From contig OZ242299.1 of the NCBI GenBank assembly GCA_965207995.1, positions 1,736,001 to 1,800,000 on the forward strand: 64,000 nucleotides of DNA, in the 5' to 3' direction. Source of the DNA: DAOUKH01 sp965207995. Its GTDB lineage: Bacteria > Chloroflexota > Dehalococcoidia > SHYB01. The notes beneath the pieces were generated by a model. It made no database searches. It saw nothing but the letters and a program-made list of their open reading frames with translations, and had not been told where the DNA came from. The position numbers were made by a program, and so were the translations under genes. Each line of letters opens with the position of its first letter. The stretch's first letter is position 1. This document shows, one piece after another, positions 1-6,961 of this stretch.

Positions 1-655
1 GTTCGGCTCCCAGCGCCGCGGGACGGCGCACTGCGTCCCGCAGCGCCTCGACGGCCTTGGCGGGGTCGGCGGCGGCGAGGATGCCCGTCATCACGGCGAC
101 ACCGGCCGCGCCCGCCTCCATCAGTTGCGGCGCGTTGCTTGCCGTCACGCCGCCGATGCCGAGCACGGGCTTGTAGGTCACGCTCGCGATCCGGCGGAGG
201 AGGCCGGGGCCTTCGGGCGTCTTGCCCGGCTTCGAGGAGGTCTCGAACATGGTGCCGGCGATCAGATAGTCCGCGCCCTCGGCGTCGGCGGCCATCGCCG
301 ATTCGAGACTGTGGACGGAGCGCCCGATGAGCAGCGCGTCTCCAGCGACGCGGCGGGCCGCTTGCGGCGAGAGGGCGCGCTCCCCGAGGTGGACGCCGTC
401 GGCCCCGCAGGCGAGGGCGACGTCAGCGCGCTCGTTGACCACGAAGAGCGCCTTGCCGTCAATCACAGATTGGAGGCGCTCGGCCAAGGAGAGAAGGTCG
501 CCGCCGGGAAGCTCCTTCTCGCGCAGCTGCACCATGTCCACGCCCGCCTCGACGGCGTCGCGGACGCGCTCGACCAACTCGCCTGGGGGAGCGGTGCTCC
601 GGGCGGCGATGAGGCAGATGCAGGGACTGGGTAGGGTCAGCTCCGTACGGACCAT
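1..655 (-). CDS. thiE: Thiamine-phosphate synthase, 3' end cut by window edge
   Basis: Joins the pyrimidine and thiazole halves of thiamine (HMP-PP plus thiazole phosphate to thiamine phosphate) in the cytosol. The frame reads MVRTELTLPSP and is open to the left edge, giving 218 codons. Family motifs are visible: MVQLREKE near residues 41-48 (pyrophosphate/substrate region), GADGVHLGE near 84-92, and a C-terminal GIGGV phosphate-binding loop. Family members are about 210-220 aa, so only a few residues should be missing. The ATG at 655 lies inside thiG (19-bp overlap), so the two are translationally coupled in the riboswitch-controlled operon. Confidence 0.92.
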   Translation of the reverse strand, partial: MVRTELTLPSPCICLIAARSTAPPGELVERVRDAVEAGVDMVQLREKELPGGDLLSLAERLQSVIDGKALFVVNERADVALACGADGVHLGERALSPQAARRVAGDALLIGRSVHSLESAMAADAEGADYLIAGTMFETSSKPGKTPEGPGLLRRIASVTYKPVLGIGGVTASNAPQLMEAGAAGVAVMTGILAAADPAKAVEALRDAVRRPAALGAE

Positions 656-1422
656 GCGGGGATGTCTTCCTGGGGGCTGGAGGCGGAGGCGTAGGCCTTC
701 TTGGGAATGCGTCCGGCGCGGAAGGCCTTGCGGCCCGCCTCGACGCCCTGCTTCATCGCATCGGCCATCGTGACGGGGTCTTGGGCGAGGGCGATGGCGG
801 AGTTGATGAGGACGGCGTCGGCCCCGAGCTCCATGGCCAACGACGCGTCGGAGGGCGCGCCGAGCCCGGCGTCGACGACGACGGGGACGTTGGCCTGCTC
901 GATGATGATCTTGATCTGGTCGAAGTTGACCATGCCCTTGCCCGACCCGATGGGGGAGGCGAGGGGCATCACGGTGGCGCAGCCGGCCTCTTCCAACTGC
1001 TTGGCGAGGATGGGGTCGTCGTTGATGTAGGGGAGGACGACGAAACCCTCGGCGATCAGAATCTTGGCGGCTTCGAGGGTCCCGATGGGGTCGGGCAGGA
1101 GGTACTTGGGGTCGGGGATGACTTCCAGCTTCAGCCAGTTGGAGATGCCCATGGTCTTCGCCAGGCGCGCGGTGTAGAGGGCCTCCTCGACGGTCTGGCA
1201 GCCGGCGGTGTTGGGCAGGATGTGGTACTCGCCCCAGTCGATGTGGTCGAGGATGGTCTTCTCGTCGCTCTCGAAGTCGATGCGTTTCAGGGCTACGGTG
1301 ACCATGTCGGCGCCCGAGGCGGCGATGGCCTCCGTCATCTCGTCGTCGGTGCGGTACTTGCCGGTACCGACGATGAGTCTCGACGCGAAGGGCTTGCCCG
1401 CGATTACCAGGTCGTCGCTCAT
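637..1422 (-). CDS. thiG: Thiazole synthase ThiG
   Basis: Builds the thiazole phosphate ring of thiamine from deoxyxylulose phosphate, dehydroglycine and ThiS thiocarboxylate. The protein is 261 aa, the normal family length. The Schiff-base lysine is Lys98 in the NWLKLEVIPD motif; the phosphate-binding glycines lie in the C-terminal half (VVDAGLGAPSDA, ALAQDP). It starts with ATG at 1422 and is the first gene after the TPP riboswitch and its terminator. No thiS, thiO or thiF lies between the riboswitch and thiG, so the sulfur carrier must be encoded elsewhere or further left. thiE follows with an overlap. Confidence 0.96.
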   Translation of the reverse strand: MSDDLVIAGKPFASRLIVGTGKYRTDDEMTEAIAASGADMVTVALKRIDFESDEKTILDHIDWGEYHILPNTAGCQTVEEALYTARLAKTMGISNWLKLEVIPDPKYLLPDPIGTLEAAKILIAEGFVVLPYINDDPILAKQLEEAGCATVMPLASPIGSGKGMVNFDQIKIIIEQANVPVVVDAGLGAPSDASLAMELGADAVLINSAIALAQDPVTMADAMKQGVEAGRKAFRAGRIPKKAYASASSPQEDIPAWSVRS

Positions 1423-1480
1423 GCTCCTACCTCCACTTGCGCGCTCCGGTCGGGACCCGGTCCCATCCCGTTCTTCCCGC

Positions 1481-1515
1481 GCACAAGAAAAGCACCGCCT
1501 TGGGAGCGGTGCTTT
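1481..1515 (-). terminator. Riboswitch-controlled intrinsic terminator
   Basis: A perfect 10-bp stem (AAAGCACCGC with GCGGTGCTTT, loop of 7) reads toward thiG and is followed by TTCTTG. It lies between the TPP aptamer and the thiG start, the usual place for the expression platform. TPP binding would favour this hairpin and stop transcription before thiG. Confidence 0.85.
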
Positions 1516-1527
1516 CGAGGCTTCGCA

Positions 1528-1616
1528 AATCCCTGCGCTGGCATTACCCAGATCAGGTTTTGGCGGTCGGTGGGCTGTCCCACCCTCTCAGCCTGGCAAG
1601 CCAAGCTCCCGCAGCG
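1528..1616 (-). promoter_or_regulatory. TPP (THI-box) riboswitch aptamer
   Basis: The minus strand carries the conserved THI-box blocks in the right order: GGGAGCTTGGC, GGCTGAGAGGGTGG, then ACCTGATCTGGGTAATGCCA and GCGCAGGGA. CTGCG at the 5' side pairs with CGCAG at the 3' side to close P1. Directly downstream is a strong terminator hairpin, then thiG and thiE. This is a classic transcription-terminating thiamine pyrophosphate riboswitch. Confidence 0.95.
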
Positions 1617-1623
1617 TGAAGAG

Positions 1624-1653
1624 ACTATAGACCCATTGACACGGATGCGTCAA
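1624..1653 (-). promoter_or_regulatory. Sigma70-type promoter of the thi operon
   Basis: TTGACG (1653-1648), 18-bp spacer, TATAGT (1629-1624) on the minus strand. The predicted start of transcription, near 1617, coincides with the 5' edge of the TPP aptamer. Confidence 0.75.
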
Positions 1654-1725
1654 ACGCGGCGGGGCCGGGCCAGGGGTAGGGGCCGACCCGGCGGGGCCGT
1701 CCGCCCCTCTTACAATGCACGCGTC

Positions 1726-3318
1726 ATGATGTACGACTTGCCCGAAAAGACGAAGGCGTACGTCCTCGCGGGCGTGACCCTCGGCATGTTGTTCAACACG
1801 ATGAACTTCACGCTGATAACGCCCGCGATTCCCGACATGCTCGGCGACCTCGACGGCCTGGAGCTCTTCAGTTGGATCTTCACGGCGCCGATGCTCACGT
1901 CGATCATCGCCATCCCCGTCGTGGGGCGGCTCTCCGACGTCTACGGACGGGGGCCGTTCCTCATCGGCGGGATCGTCATCTACGTCGCGGCGGCGCTATT
2001 GTCCGGGGCGGCGCAAGACATGACGCAGCTCATTGTCTCGCGGGGCATCGCCGGCATCGGGCAGGGCGCCACCGCGGCGACGGCGTTCGCCATCATCGCC
2101 GACCTTTTCCCACCGGCGGAGCGTGGGAAGTGGATCGGACTGAACTCGGCGGCGATCGCGGTGGCCGGCGCCGTCGGCCCGCTGCTCGGCGGCGTACTCA
2201 CCGACAATCTTTCGTGGCGTTGGGTCTTCTTCGCCAACGTGCCGCTGGGACTCCTCACCATCGGCCTGCTTCTGGGGCGCGTCCCCTCGAGGCGGCTGCA
2301 GGTCACGCCGCGCATCGACTTTGGCGGGATCGCGTTGCTGACGGGCGCGCTGGTGCCGTTCCTGCTCGCTATTTCGTGGGGCGGGTCGCAGCACCCTTGG
2401 GGGTCGCCCACGGTGTTGGGACTCTTCGGGGCCGCGGTCGTGGTCGCCGCGGCCTTCTTCATTCAAGAGCGGCGCGCACCGGAGCCCCTGGTCGAGCTGG
2501 AGCTCTTCGGCAACCGGGGCTTTCGCGGCTCGGCGCTCATCGCGCTGGTCCACGGCTTCCCGATCTGGGCGGGAATGCTCTTCACCCCGCTCTTCGTGCA
2601 GGTGGTCTTGGGACATTCGGCCAGCGCCTCGGGAACGCTGATGCTGCCCATGATCATGGGCGTGGTCGTCGGCGGCTTCGCGGGAGGGCAGATCGTGGCC
2701 CGCACGGGCCGCTACCACACCATCGGGCTCGGCGGCTCGGTCGTGCTCGCGGGCTCGTACTTCCTGCTCGCCACGCTGGGCCCGGAATCCGGCTTGATCA
2801 CGCTTGTCTGGCTCATGGTCCTCGCCGGCGTGGGGACCGGCGTGGTGATGCCGGTCTACATGATCTTCGCGCAGAACGTCATGCCGGTGGCGGTGCTCGG
2901 CGCGGTCACGGCCATGACCGGGTTCTGCCGCAACATTGGCGGGGCCATCGGCGTGGCCGTCGTGGGCACGGCGCTCAACGCCCGCCTCGCCTCCCGGATC
3001 GAAGGCCTCACCCCGCCCGAGGTCGCCGCCGCCGTCCCCGCCGAGACGCTCGACCGGTTCCAGGACCCTCAGACGCTCCTCGACGATGGTGCGCTCGGCG
3101 AAATCGAGGCGGCCTTCGGGGCGCTAGGCGCGGAAGGCCCCGGCCTCTTTCAGCGCATGCTGGAAAACATGACGCTGGCTCTTTCGGACGCCATCACGCT
3201 GACCTATCTGCTCTCGGCGTTCGTGGCGCTGGCCGGGATCGCGGTGGGGGTCGCGCTGAGCCGGACGCGCGTCGCTGCCGAGGCGGAGGACGCGGGGAGC
3301 GGGGCTGAGTCTCGCTAG
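1726..3318 (+). CDS. DHA2-family MFS efflux transporter (EmrB/QacA type)
   Basis: A proton-driven drug/solute exporter of the inner membrane, 530 aa with about 14 hydrophobic segments, the normal DHA2 size. The cytoplasmic loop 2-3 motif GRLSDVYGRG and the antiporter motif C (GAVGPLLGGVL) are clear. The open frame extends far upstream, but that part is an antisense shadow of thiG; the hydrophobic protein begins at ATG 1726 (MMYDLPEKTKAY). TACAAT (1711-1716) lies only 9 nt before this ATG, which suggests a nearly leaderless mRNA. The substrate cannot be told. It converges with the phosphoesterase gene; the two stop codons share the palindrome CTAG. Confidence 0.92.
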   Translation: MMYDLPEKTKAYVLAGVTLGMLFNTMNFTLITPAIPDMLGDLDGLELFSWIFTAPMLTSIIAIPVVGRLSDVYGRGPFLIGGIVIYVAAALLSGAAQDMTQLIVSRGIAGIGQGATAATAFAIIADLFPPAERGKWIGLNSAAIAVAGAVGPLLGGVLTDNLSWRWVFFANVPLGLLTIGLLLGRVPSRRLQVTPRIDFGGIALLTGALVPFLLAISWGGSQHPWGSPTVLGLFGAAVVVAAAFFIQERRAPEPLVELELFGNRGFRGSALIALVHGFPIWAGMLFTPLFVQVVLGHSASASGTLMLPMIMGVVVGGFAGGQIVARTGRYHTIGLGGSVVLAGSYFLLATLGPESGLITLVWLMVLAGVGTGVVMPVYMIFAQNVMPVAVLGAVTAMTGFCRNIGGAIGVAVVGTALNARLASRIEGLTPPEVAAAVPAETLDRFQDPQTLLDDGALGEIEAAFGALGAEGPGLFQRMLENMTLALSDAITLTYLLSAFVALAGIAVGVALSRTRVAAEAEDAGSGAESR

Positions 3319-4043
3319 TCTTCGATGGGGAGGCGGATACGCTCGACGCTGACGCCGTCCCGTGGGTGCAGGGAGACCAGGTTGGCGCTGGCGAAGGAGC
3401 CCCCGGCCTCGGAGGGCGAGCCGCAATAGAAGGCGGGGACGCCCTGGGAGCTGACGTCGAGGAAGCGGTGCCAGTGGCCCAACGCCAGGTAGTCGCAGCC
3501 CAGGCCGGCGATCTCCCGCTCCCAGATGGGCGAGGAGCGGTAGTTCGACTCGTCGTCGGGGACGTAGTGGCCGTGGGCCATGGCGATGTTCCAGTAGCCG
3601 TCGCCGCCCCGTTGGAAGCCTTCGAGCGGCTTGTGCGCGGGGTGGTGCTCGATCATGGCGCGGGCCCAGACGTTGAGGCGGAGGTCGTCGAAGCGGACGC
3701 TCTCGCCGTCGGGATCGTCCATGAAGCGGACGTGGCCGCCGGCGGCAAGCATGTCGACCCGGTCGTAGATGGAGGGCTTGCTGAGGCAGTCGTGGTTGCC
3801 CACGGTCACGAGGATGGGCATCTCGATGCGGCCGAGCTCGGCCATCGCCTCGTCGACGAACGGCGGGCGCACCCGCGCGCTGTCGAAGAGGTCGCCGACG
3901 ATGAGGAGCACGTCGACGCGCTGCTCGATGGCGGCGTCGACGACGGCGGTCAGCCCGAGGAGCCTCTTGGCGGGGTTGATGTCGTCGCCGATGTGCACAT
4001 CGGACGTATGGAGGAGCCGGAGGTGGGGGCGGTCAACGCTCAC
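3315..4043 (-). CDS. Calcineurin-like metallophosphoesterase (SbcD/Mre11-like)
   Basis: A 242-aa binuclear-metal phosphoesterase. All motifs are present: DVH (15-17), GDLFD (50-54), GNHD (82-85), GHY and a C-terminal GHWH. The domain is closest in look to DNA-repair exonuclease SbcD/Mre11 but lacks the longer C-terminal capping region of E. coli SbcD (about 400 aa). An SbcC/Rad50-like ATPase sits 33 kb away (37223-39784), so it may be that protein's partner; this is inference. Start is GTG at 4043; a TTGACA/TACCAT promoter lies upstream. Confidence 0.8.
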   Translation of the reverse strand: MSVDRPHLRLLHTSDVHIGDDINPAKRLLGLTAVVDAAIEQRVDVLLIVGDLFDSARVRPPFVDEAMAELGRIEMPILVTVGNHDCLSKPSIYDRVDMLAAGGHVRFMDDPDGESVRFDDLRLNVWARAMIEHHPAHKPLEGFQRGGDGYWNIAMAHGHYVPDDESNYRSSPIWEREIAGLGCDYLALGHWHRFLDVSSQGVPAFYCGSPSEAGGSFASANLVSLHPRDGVSVERIRLPIED

Positions 4044-4116
4044 GGAGAGTCGTTGCCTTTCCAGTTGAGTGATGTATCAGGCGGGAGCCCGGGGCGCTTC
4101 CGTTGCAAGCCTTCCA

Positions 4117-4146
4117 ATGGTAGCGACGCGCCGTTTCGGCTGTCAA
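4117..4146 (-). promoter_or_regulatory. Promoter of the metallophosphoesterase gene
   Basis: TTGACA (4146-4141), 18-bp spacer, TACCAT (4122-4117) on the minus strand, giving a leader of about 65 nt before the GTG at 4043. Confidence 0.65.
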
Positions 4147-4191
4147 CGCGGGGACACTGCCGAAGCGCTCCCGATGACCTCCGGCGTTAGA

Positions 4192-4220
4192 TTGACATCG
4201 TAGCGTCGAATTTCTAAGAT
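4192..4220 (+). promoter_or_regulatory. Strong sigma70 promoter with no obvious gene downstream
   Basis: TTGACA (4192-4197), exactly 17 bp, TAAGAT (4215-4220). It is one of the best promoter matches in the window, yet it points into the 3' end of the DUF3800 gene on the other strand. The predicted start, near 4226, is the first base of a foldable element, so it may drive a small RNA or an antisense transcript. Confidence 0.65.
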
Positions 4221-4225
4221 GCAGT

Positions 4226-4274
4226 CGCCGGGAGTGCGTCACACTGCACGATGGGGCTACGGCCCCACCCGGCG
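4226..4274 (+). ncRNA. Candidate small structured RNA next to DUF3800
   Basis: The 49 nt fold into a three-way junction. P1 is CGCCGGG (4226-4232) with CCCGGCG (4268-4274). P2 is GTGC (4234-4237) with GCAC (4246-4249). P3 is TGGGGC (4252-4257) with GCCCCA (4262-4267), closed by the loop TACG. On the plus strand P3 ends in a C(UACG)G tetraloop, a known hyperstable UNCG type; on the minus strand it would not, which favours plus-strand transcription. A consensus promoter ends 6 nt before P1. No U-tract follows. The element abuts the stop codon of the DUF3800 gene. Comparative surveys have described several RNA motifs near DUF3800 genes; membership of any of them is untested. Confidence 0.4.
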
Positions 4275-4275
4275 T

Positions 4276-5046
4276 CTACTGAACTATCGGCCCGGTCCAG
4301 CCTTCCTTCGGGAATCTTGCAATCCCATAGCCGTCAATGGTTCCCGCTTTGTCTGTACGGAAGGCTGATCGGATCGCGTTGAGCCATTCGTCGTCGTCGT
4401 GGGCGTAGAATCGCCAAATTGCCCCGGCGACCATGTCAGCAAACTGAATTCCGACGCTCATATGAGAGGGAGACAGGAAGATGCTCTCTATGAAGTTTCC
4501 ATAGCTGGAAGTGTACTGTTTCGATTCACGCACTAGCCGCTCATGACGCTCTCGCATCCTGTGGTCTTCGTGGCCGTTTCGGTGATCCGCGACGATGATT
4601 CCGTAAGTGTGGTGACCACTATTCCTCGTTATGTCTTGTAGAAGGTACTGGAAACGCTCAGTGACTACCTTGTAGGTGCGGAAATAAATGTCCTCTTGTT
4701 GGTTAACGTTGCCAAGACGGTAGGCAAGGGACGCGTCACAAACCCCAGCAATAATGCGAAGCGACCTATCCTTTGTCAGAATTCGGAAGAAGGCCTCACG
4801 AAAGGCGTTCCTCTGTTCAGGGCCCCACTCTCGCATCGGATTCGCGGCATCATCGTTCTGCGGGGCAAAATACCGCCACTTGACTTCCCCGTGATACTTC
4901 ATTCTTAATTTCAGCCCGACGAGCCGAGACCTCATAGTCTCCCAACGTTCCTCTGGGACAACCACACCACCAAATACAAAGTACCTGTCTCTTGCACGGC
5001 CAGGTTTTGCCGGAGTTCCGCTTTCGTCGACAAAGCACAAATGCAT
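4276..5046 (-). CDS. DUF3800 domain protein
   Basis: A 256-aa protein of unknown function. It begins MHLCFVDESG, the N-terminal acidic motif (DES, residues 7-9) of DUF3800. It also has the middle IIVADHRNG segment with a conserved Asp and the C-terminal VGIQFADMVAGAIWRF motif (Gln-x-Ala-Asp). The pattern of spaced acidic residues suggests an RNase H-like metal-dependent fold, but no activity is established here. Base composition is visibly poorer in GC than the neighbouring genes, as expected for a laterally acquired or mobile accessory gene. It stands alone, with a hairpin in its leader and a structured element right after its stop codon. Confidence 0.85.
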   Translation of the reverse strand: MHLCFVDESGTPAKPGRARDRYFVFGGVVVPEERWETMRSRLVGLKLRMKYHGEVKWRYFAPQNDDAANPMREWGPEQRNAFREAFFRILTKDRSLRIIAGVCDASLAYRLGNVNQQEDIYFRTYKVVTERFQYLLQDITRNSGHHTYGIIVADHRNGHEDHRMRERHERLVRESKQYTSSYGNFIESIFLSPSHMSVGIQFADMVAGAIWRFYAHDDDEWLNAIRSAFRTDKAGTIDGYGIARFPKEGWTGPIVQ

Positions 5047-5060
5047 GGCAACTCCTATCG

Positions 5061-5087
5061 CTCCCGCGTGTCACACGCCCGTGGGAG
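5061..5087 (-). promoter_or_regulatory. Leader hairpin upstream of DUF3800 gene
   Basis: On the minus strand CTCCC pairs with GGGAG around an inner stem GCGTG-TGA-CACGC, with a 4-nt bulge. The hairpin ends 15 nt before the DUF3800 ATG, in its presumed 5' untranslated region. A weak promoter candidate (TTGTGA, 16 bp, TATAAC) lies near 5127-5154. Confidence 0.45.
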
Positions 5088-5173
5088 TCTATGACCTAGC
5101 CGTCTGGTTGATCAATGTCATGGCCCGTTATAGGGTGGTGCGCTCACATCACAATTGCCCGTGCGCCGCTTCA

Positions 5174-5203
5174 TTGACCGGCCGCCGAAGGGGGTGCTAC
5201 ACT
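5174..5203 (+). promoter_or_regulatory. Promoter of the DEAD-box helicase gene
   Basis: TTGACC (5174-5179), 18-bp spacer, TACACT (5198-5203). Transcription would begin near 5210, giving a leader of about 150 nt before the helicase ATG. Confidence 0.75.
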
Positions 5204-5244
5204 GTTGGGTAGATGGTCCTCCACTTTTTCACTGTGTCTTGCAC

Positions 5245-5284
5245 GAGGGGCGGCGCTGCGGGCGTTCGCCCCTCTTTCTTTTCT
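5245..5284 (+). terminator. Attenuator-like terminator inside helicase leader
   Basis: GAGGGGC (5245-5251) pairs with GCCCCTC (5268-5274) and is followed by TTTCTTTTCT, a textbook intrinsic terminator. It lies about 35 nt after the predicted transcription start and 75 nt before the helicase ATG, so it would stop most transcripts unless prevented. An alternative GGGC-GTTC-GCCC hairpin (5260-5271) overlaps the 3' arm and could serve as an antiterminator. Confidence 0.65.
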
Positions 5285-5358
5285 CCGTGAATCTTCACTA
5301 GGGCCGCTGCAACCCTGCCACGCCCCGCGCGGCGCACACTGGATGTTGAACTTTCCCA

Positions 5359-6888
5359 ATGCCGGCTACCCGCATGTCGACCACAGAAGCAGACACTCCC
5401 TCGCCGAAAGGCCTCTCCCGATTCCTCCCCTGGCGTAAGTCGGGAAATAGCGACGGCCCGGCAGGCCCGGCGCCGAAGGCCGAGTCCGCCGCTCCGCCCG
5501 CCGCGCGTCCCTCGCCGCCGGAGTCCGCGGGCGAAGGCGACGCTCCGAAGCGCTCCAGGCCGCGCCGCCGCGGCGGACGCCGCCGGTCGGGAGGCAACCG
5601 GCCGGAGCAGGAGCGCTCTGAGCAGCGACAGCCTGAACGCCGGCCGGAGCCGCCTTCCCAACGGGATGAGGCGCCGCCGCGCGACGCCGCTCCGAAGCCG
5701 CGACGGCCGCGCGCCGACAGGCCCACCGTTCCGGCCCAGACCGGCAAGCTGCCGAGAGACCGTAAGTTCGGCGGCCTCGACGTCTCCGAGCCGGTGGCCA
5801 AGGCCCTCGGCGACATGGGCTACACCGAGCCCACGCCTATTCAGACGAACGTCGTCCCCGTCATGCTCAGCGGCAAGCACCTCGTCGGGCAGGCCCAGAC
5901 GGGCACCGGCAAGACCGCCGCTTTCGCGATACCGATCGCGGAGGCCGTCGACGGGGCGCGGAACGAGGTCCAGGCCATCGTCCTGACGCCGACGCGGGAG
6001 CTCGCCCAGCAGGTGACCAGCGAGGTCGGAAAGGTCGCGAAGTACCGCGGCGTCCGGGCGGTCAGCATCTACGGCGGCCAGCCGATCAAGCGCCAGCTCG
6101 ACGCGCTAGAAGCAGGCGTGCACGTCGTCGTCGGCACCCCGGGTCGCATCCAGGACCACATGGAGCGGGGGACGCTCCGGCTCGACAAGATCCGCATCGT
6201 CGTGCTCGACGAGGCCGACCAGATGCTGGACATCGGCTTCTTCCCCGACATCCGCCGCATCCTCCGCCACACGCCCCGCAACGCCCAGCGCACGCTCTTC
6301 AGCGCCACCGTCCCAACGATAATCAAGCGCTTGATCTACTCCTACTTCGAGGACCCGGAGTTCATCACTGTCGGGCCCGAATCGGAGCCGGTGGAGCAGG
6401 TCGATCAGTACTATTGCGAAGTGGCGGACCGCGACAAGTTCGACGGCTTGCTCGAATTGTTCGCGGAGGACGAGTACGAGCAAGCGCTGATCTTCCGCCG
6501 CACCCAGATTGGCGTCGATAAGCTGGTCGGTGGAATGAAGCGCCGGGGGCACGCCATCAAGGCGATCCACGGGGCGATGCCTCAGGCGAAGCGCGACGCC
6601 GCCATGCGCGGCTTCCGCGAGGGCCGCGTCAAGCTGCTGGTGGCCACGAACCTGGCCTCCCGCGGCATCGACGTGCCTGCGGTATCGAACGTCATCAACT
6701 ACGACATGCCGGAGAACATTGAGGAGTACCTCCACCGGATCGGGCGCACCGCCCGCATGGGCCGGGGCGGCGTCGCCGTCACCTTCGTCGGCGAGTGGGA
6801 CTTCGAGAACTTCGAACAGATTAAGGAGCGCCTCGGCAACCGCCTGAAGAAGCGCGATCTGAATCTGTACAAGCCCGCCGCCGGCTAG
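5359..6888 (+). CDS. DEAD-box ATP-dependent RNA helicase
   Basis: Unwinds RNA duplexes in ribosome assembly or cold adaptation. The first 145 residues or so are a Pro/Arg/Glu-rich, probably disordered extension. The core follows: Q motif PTPIQ, AQTGTGKT (about 179-186), PTRELAQQ, DEAD (about 285-288), SAT (about 315) and HRIGRTARMG (about 458-467). Most bacterial relatives carry the basic tail at the C-terminus; here it is N-terminal and the protein ends soon after the core (509 aa). ATG 5359 is used; an in-frame ATG at 5374 is also possible. The leader contains a promoter followed by an intrinsic terminator, suggesting attenuation control. Confidence 0.93.
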   Translation: MPATRMSTTEADTPSPKGLSRFLPWRKSGNSDGPAGPAPKAESAAPPAARPSPPESAGEGDAPKRSRPRRRGGRRRSGGNRPEQERSEQRQPERRPEPPSQRDEAPPRDAAPKPRRPRADRPTVPAQTGKLPRDRKFGGLDVSEPVAKALGDMGYTEPTPIQTNVVPVMLSGKHLVGQAQTGTGKTAAFAIPIAEAVDGARNEVQAIVLTPTRELAQQVTSEVGKVAKYRGVRAVSIYGGQPIKRQLDALEAGVHVVVGTPGRIQDHMERGTLRLDKIRIVVLDEADQMLDIGFFPDIRRILRHTPRNAQRTLFSATVPTIIKRLIYSYFEDPEFITVGPESEPVEQVDQYYCEVADRDKFDGLLELFAEDEYEQALIFRRTQIGVDKLVGGMKRRGHAIKAIHGAMPQAKRDAAMRGFREGRVKLLVATNLASRGIDVPAVSNVINYDMPENIEEYLHRIGRTARMGRGGVAVTFVGEWDFENFEQIKERLGNRLKKRDLNLYKPAAG

Positions 6889-6961
6889 CTCCCGGCGCAC
6901 CTTGACACCAGGGTGGCTCCTTTCGAGAATGGGCGCGCGGCGCGCCGCCGCGGAGGCCCCC

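Noticed and set aside
781..1725. Long N-terminal extension of the MFS transporter frame
   Set aside because: It runs antisense to thiG and through the TPP riboswitch; the hydrophobic protein and its -10 box start at 1711-1726.
4219..4362. 47-codon ORF starting inside the promoter/RNA element near DUF3800
   Set aside because: It begins within the -10 box and lies antisense to the DUF3800 gene; the RNA fold explains the sequence better.
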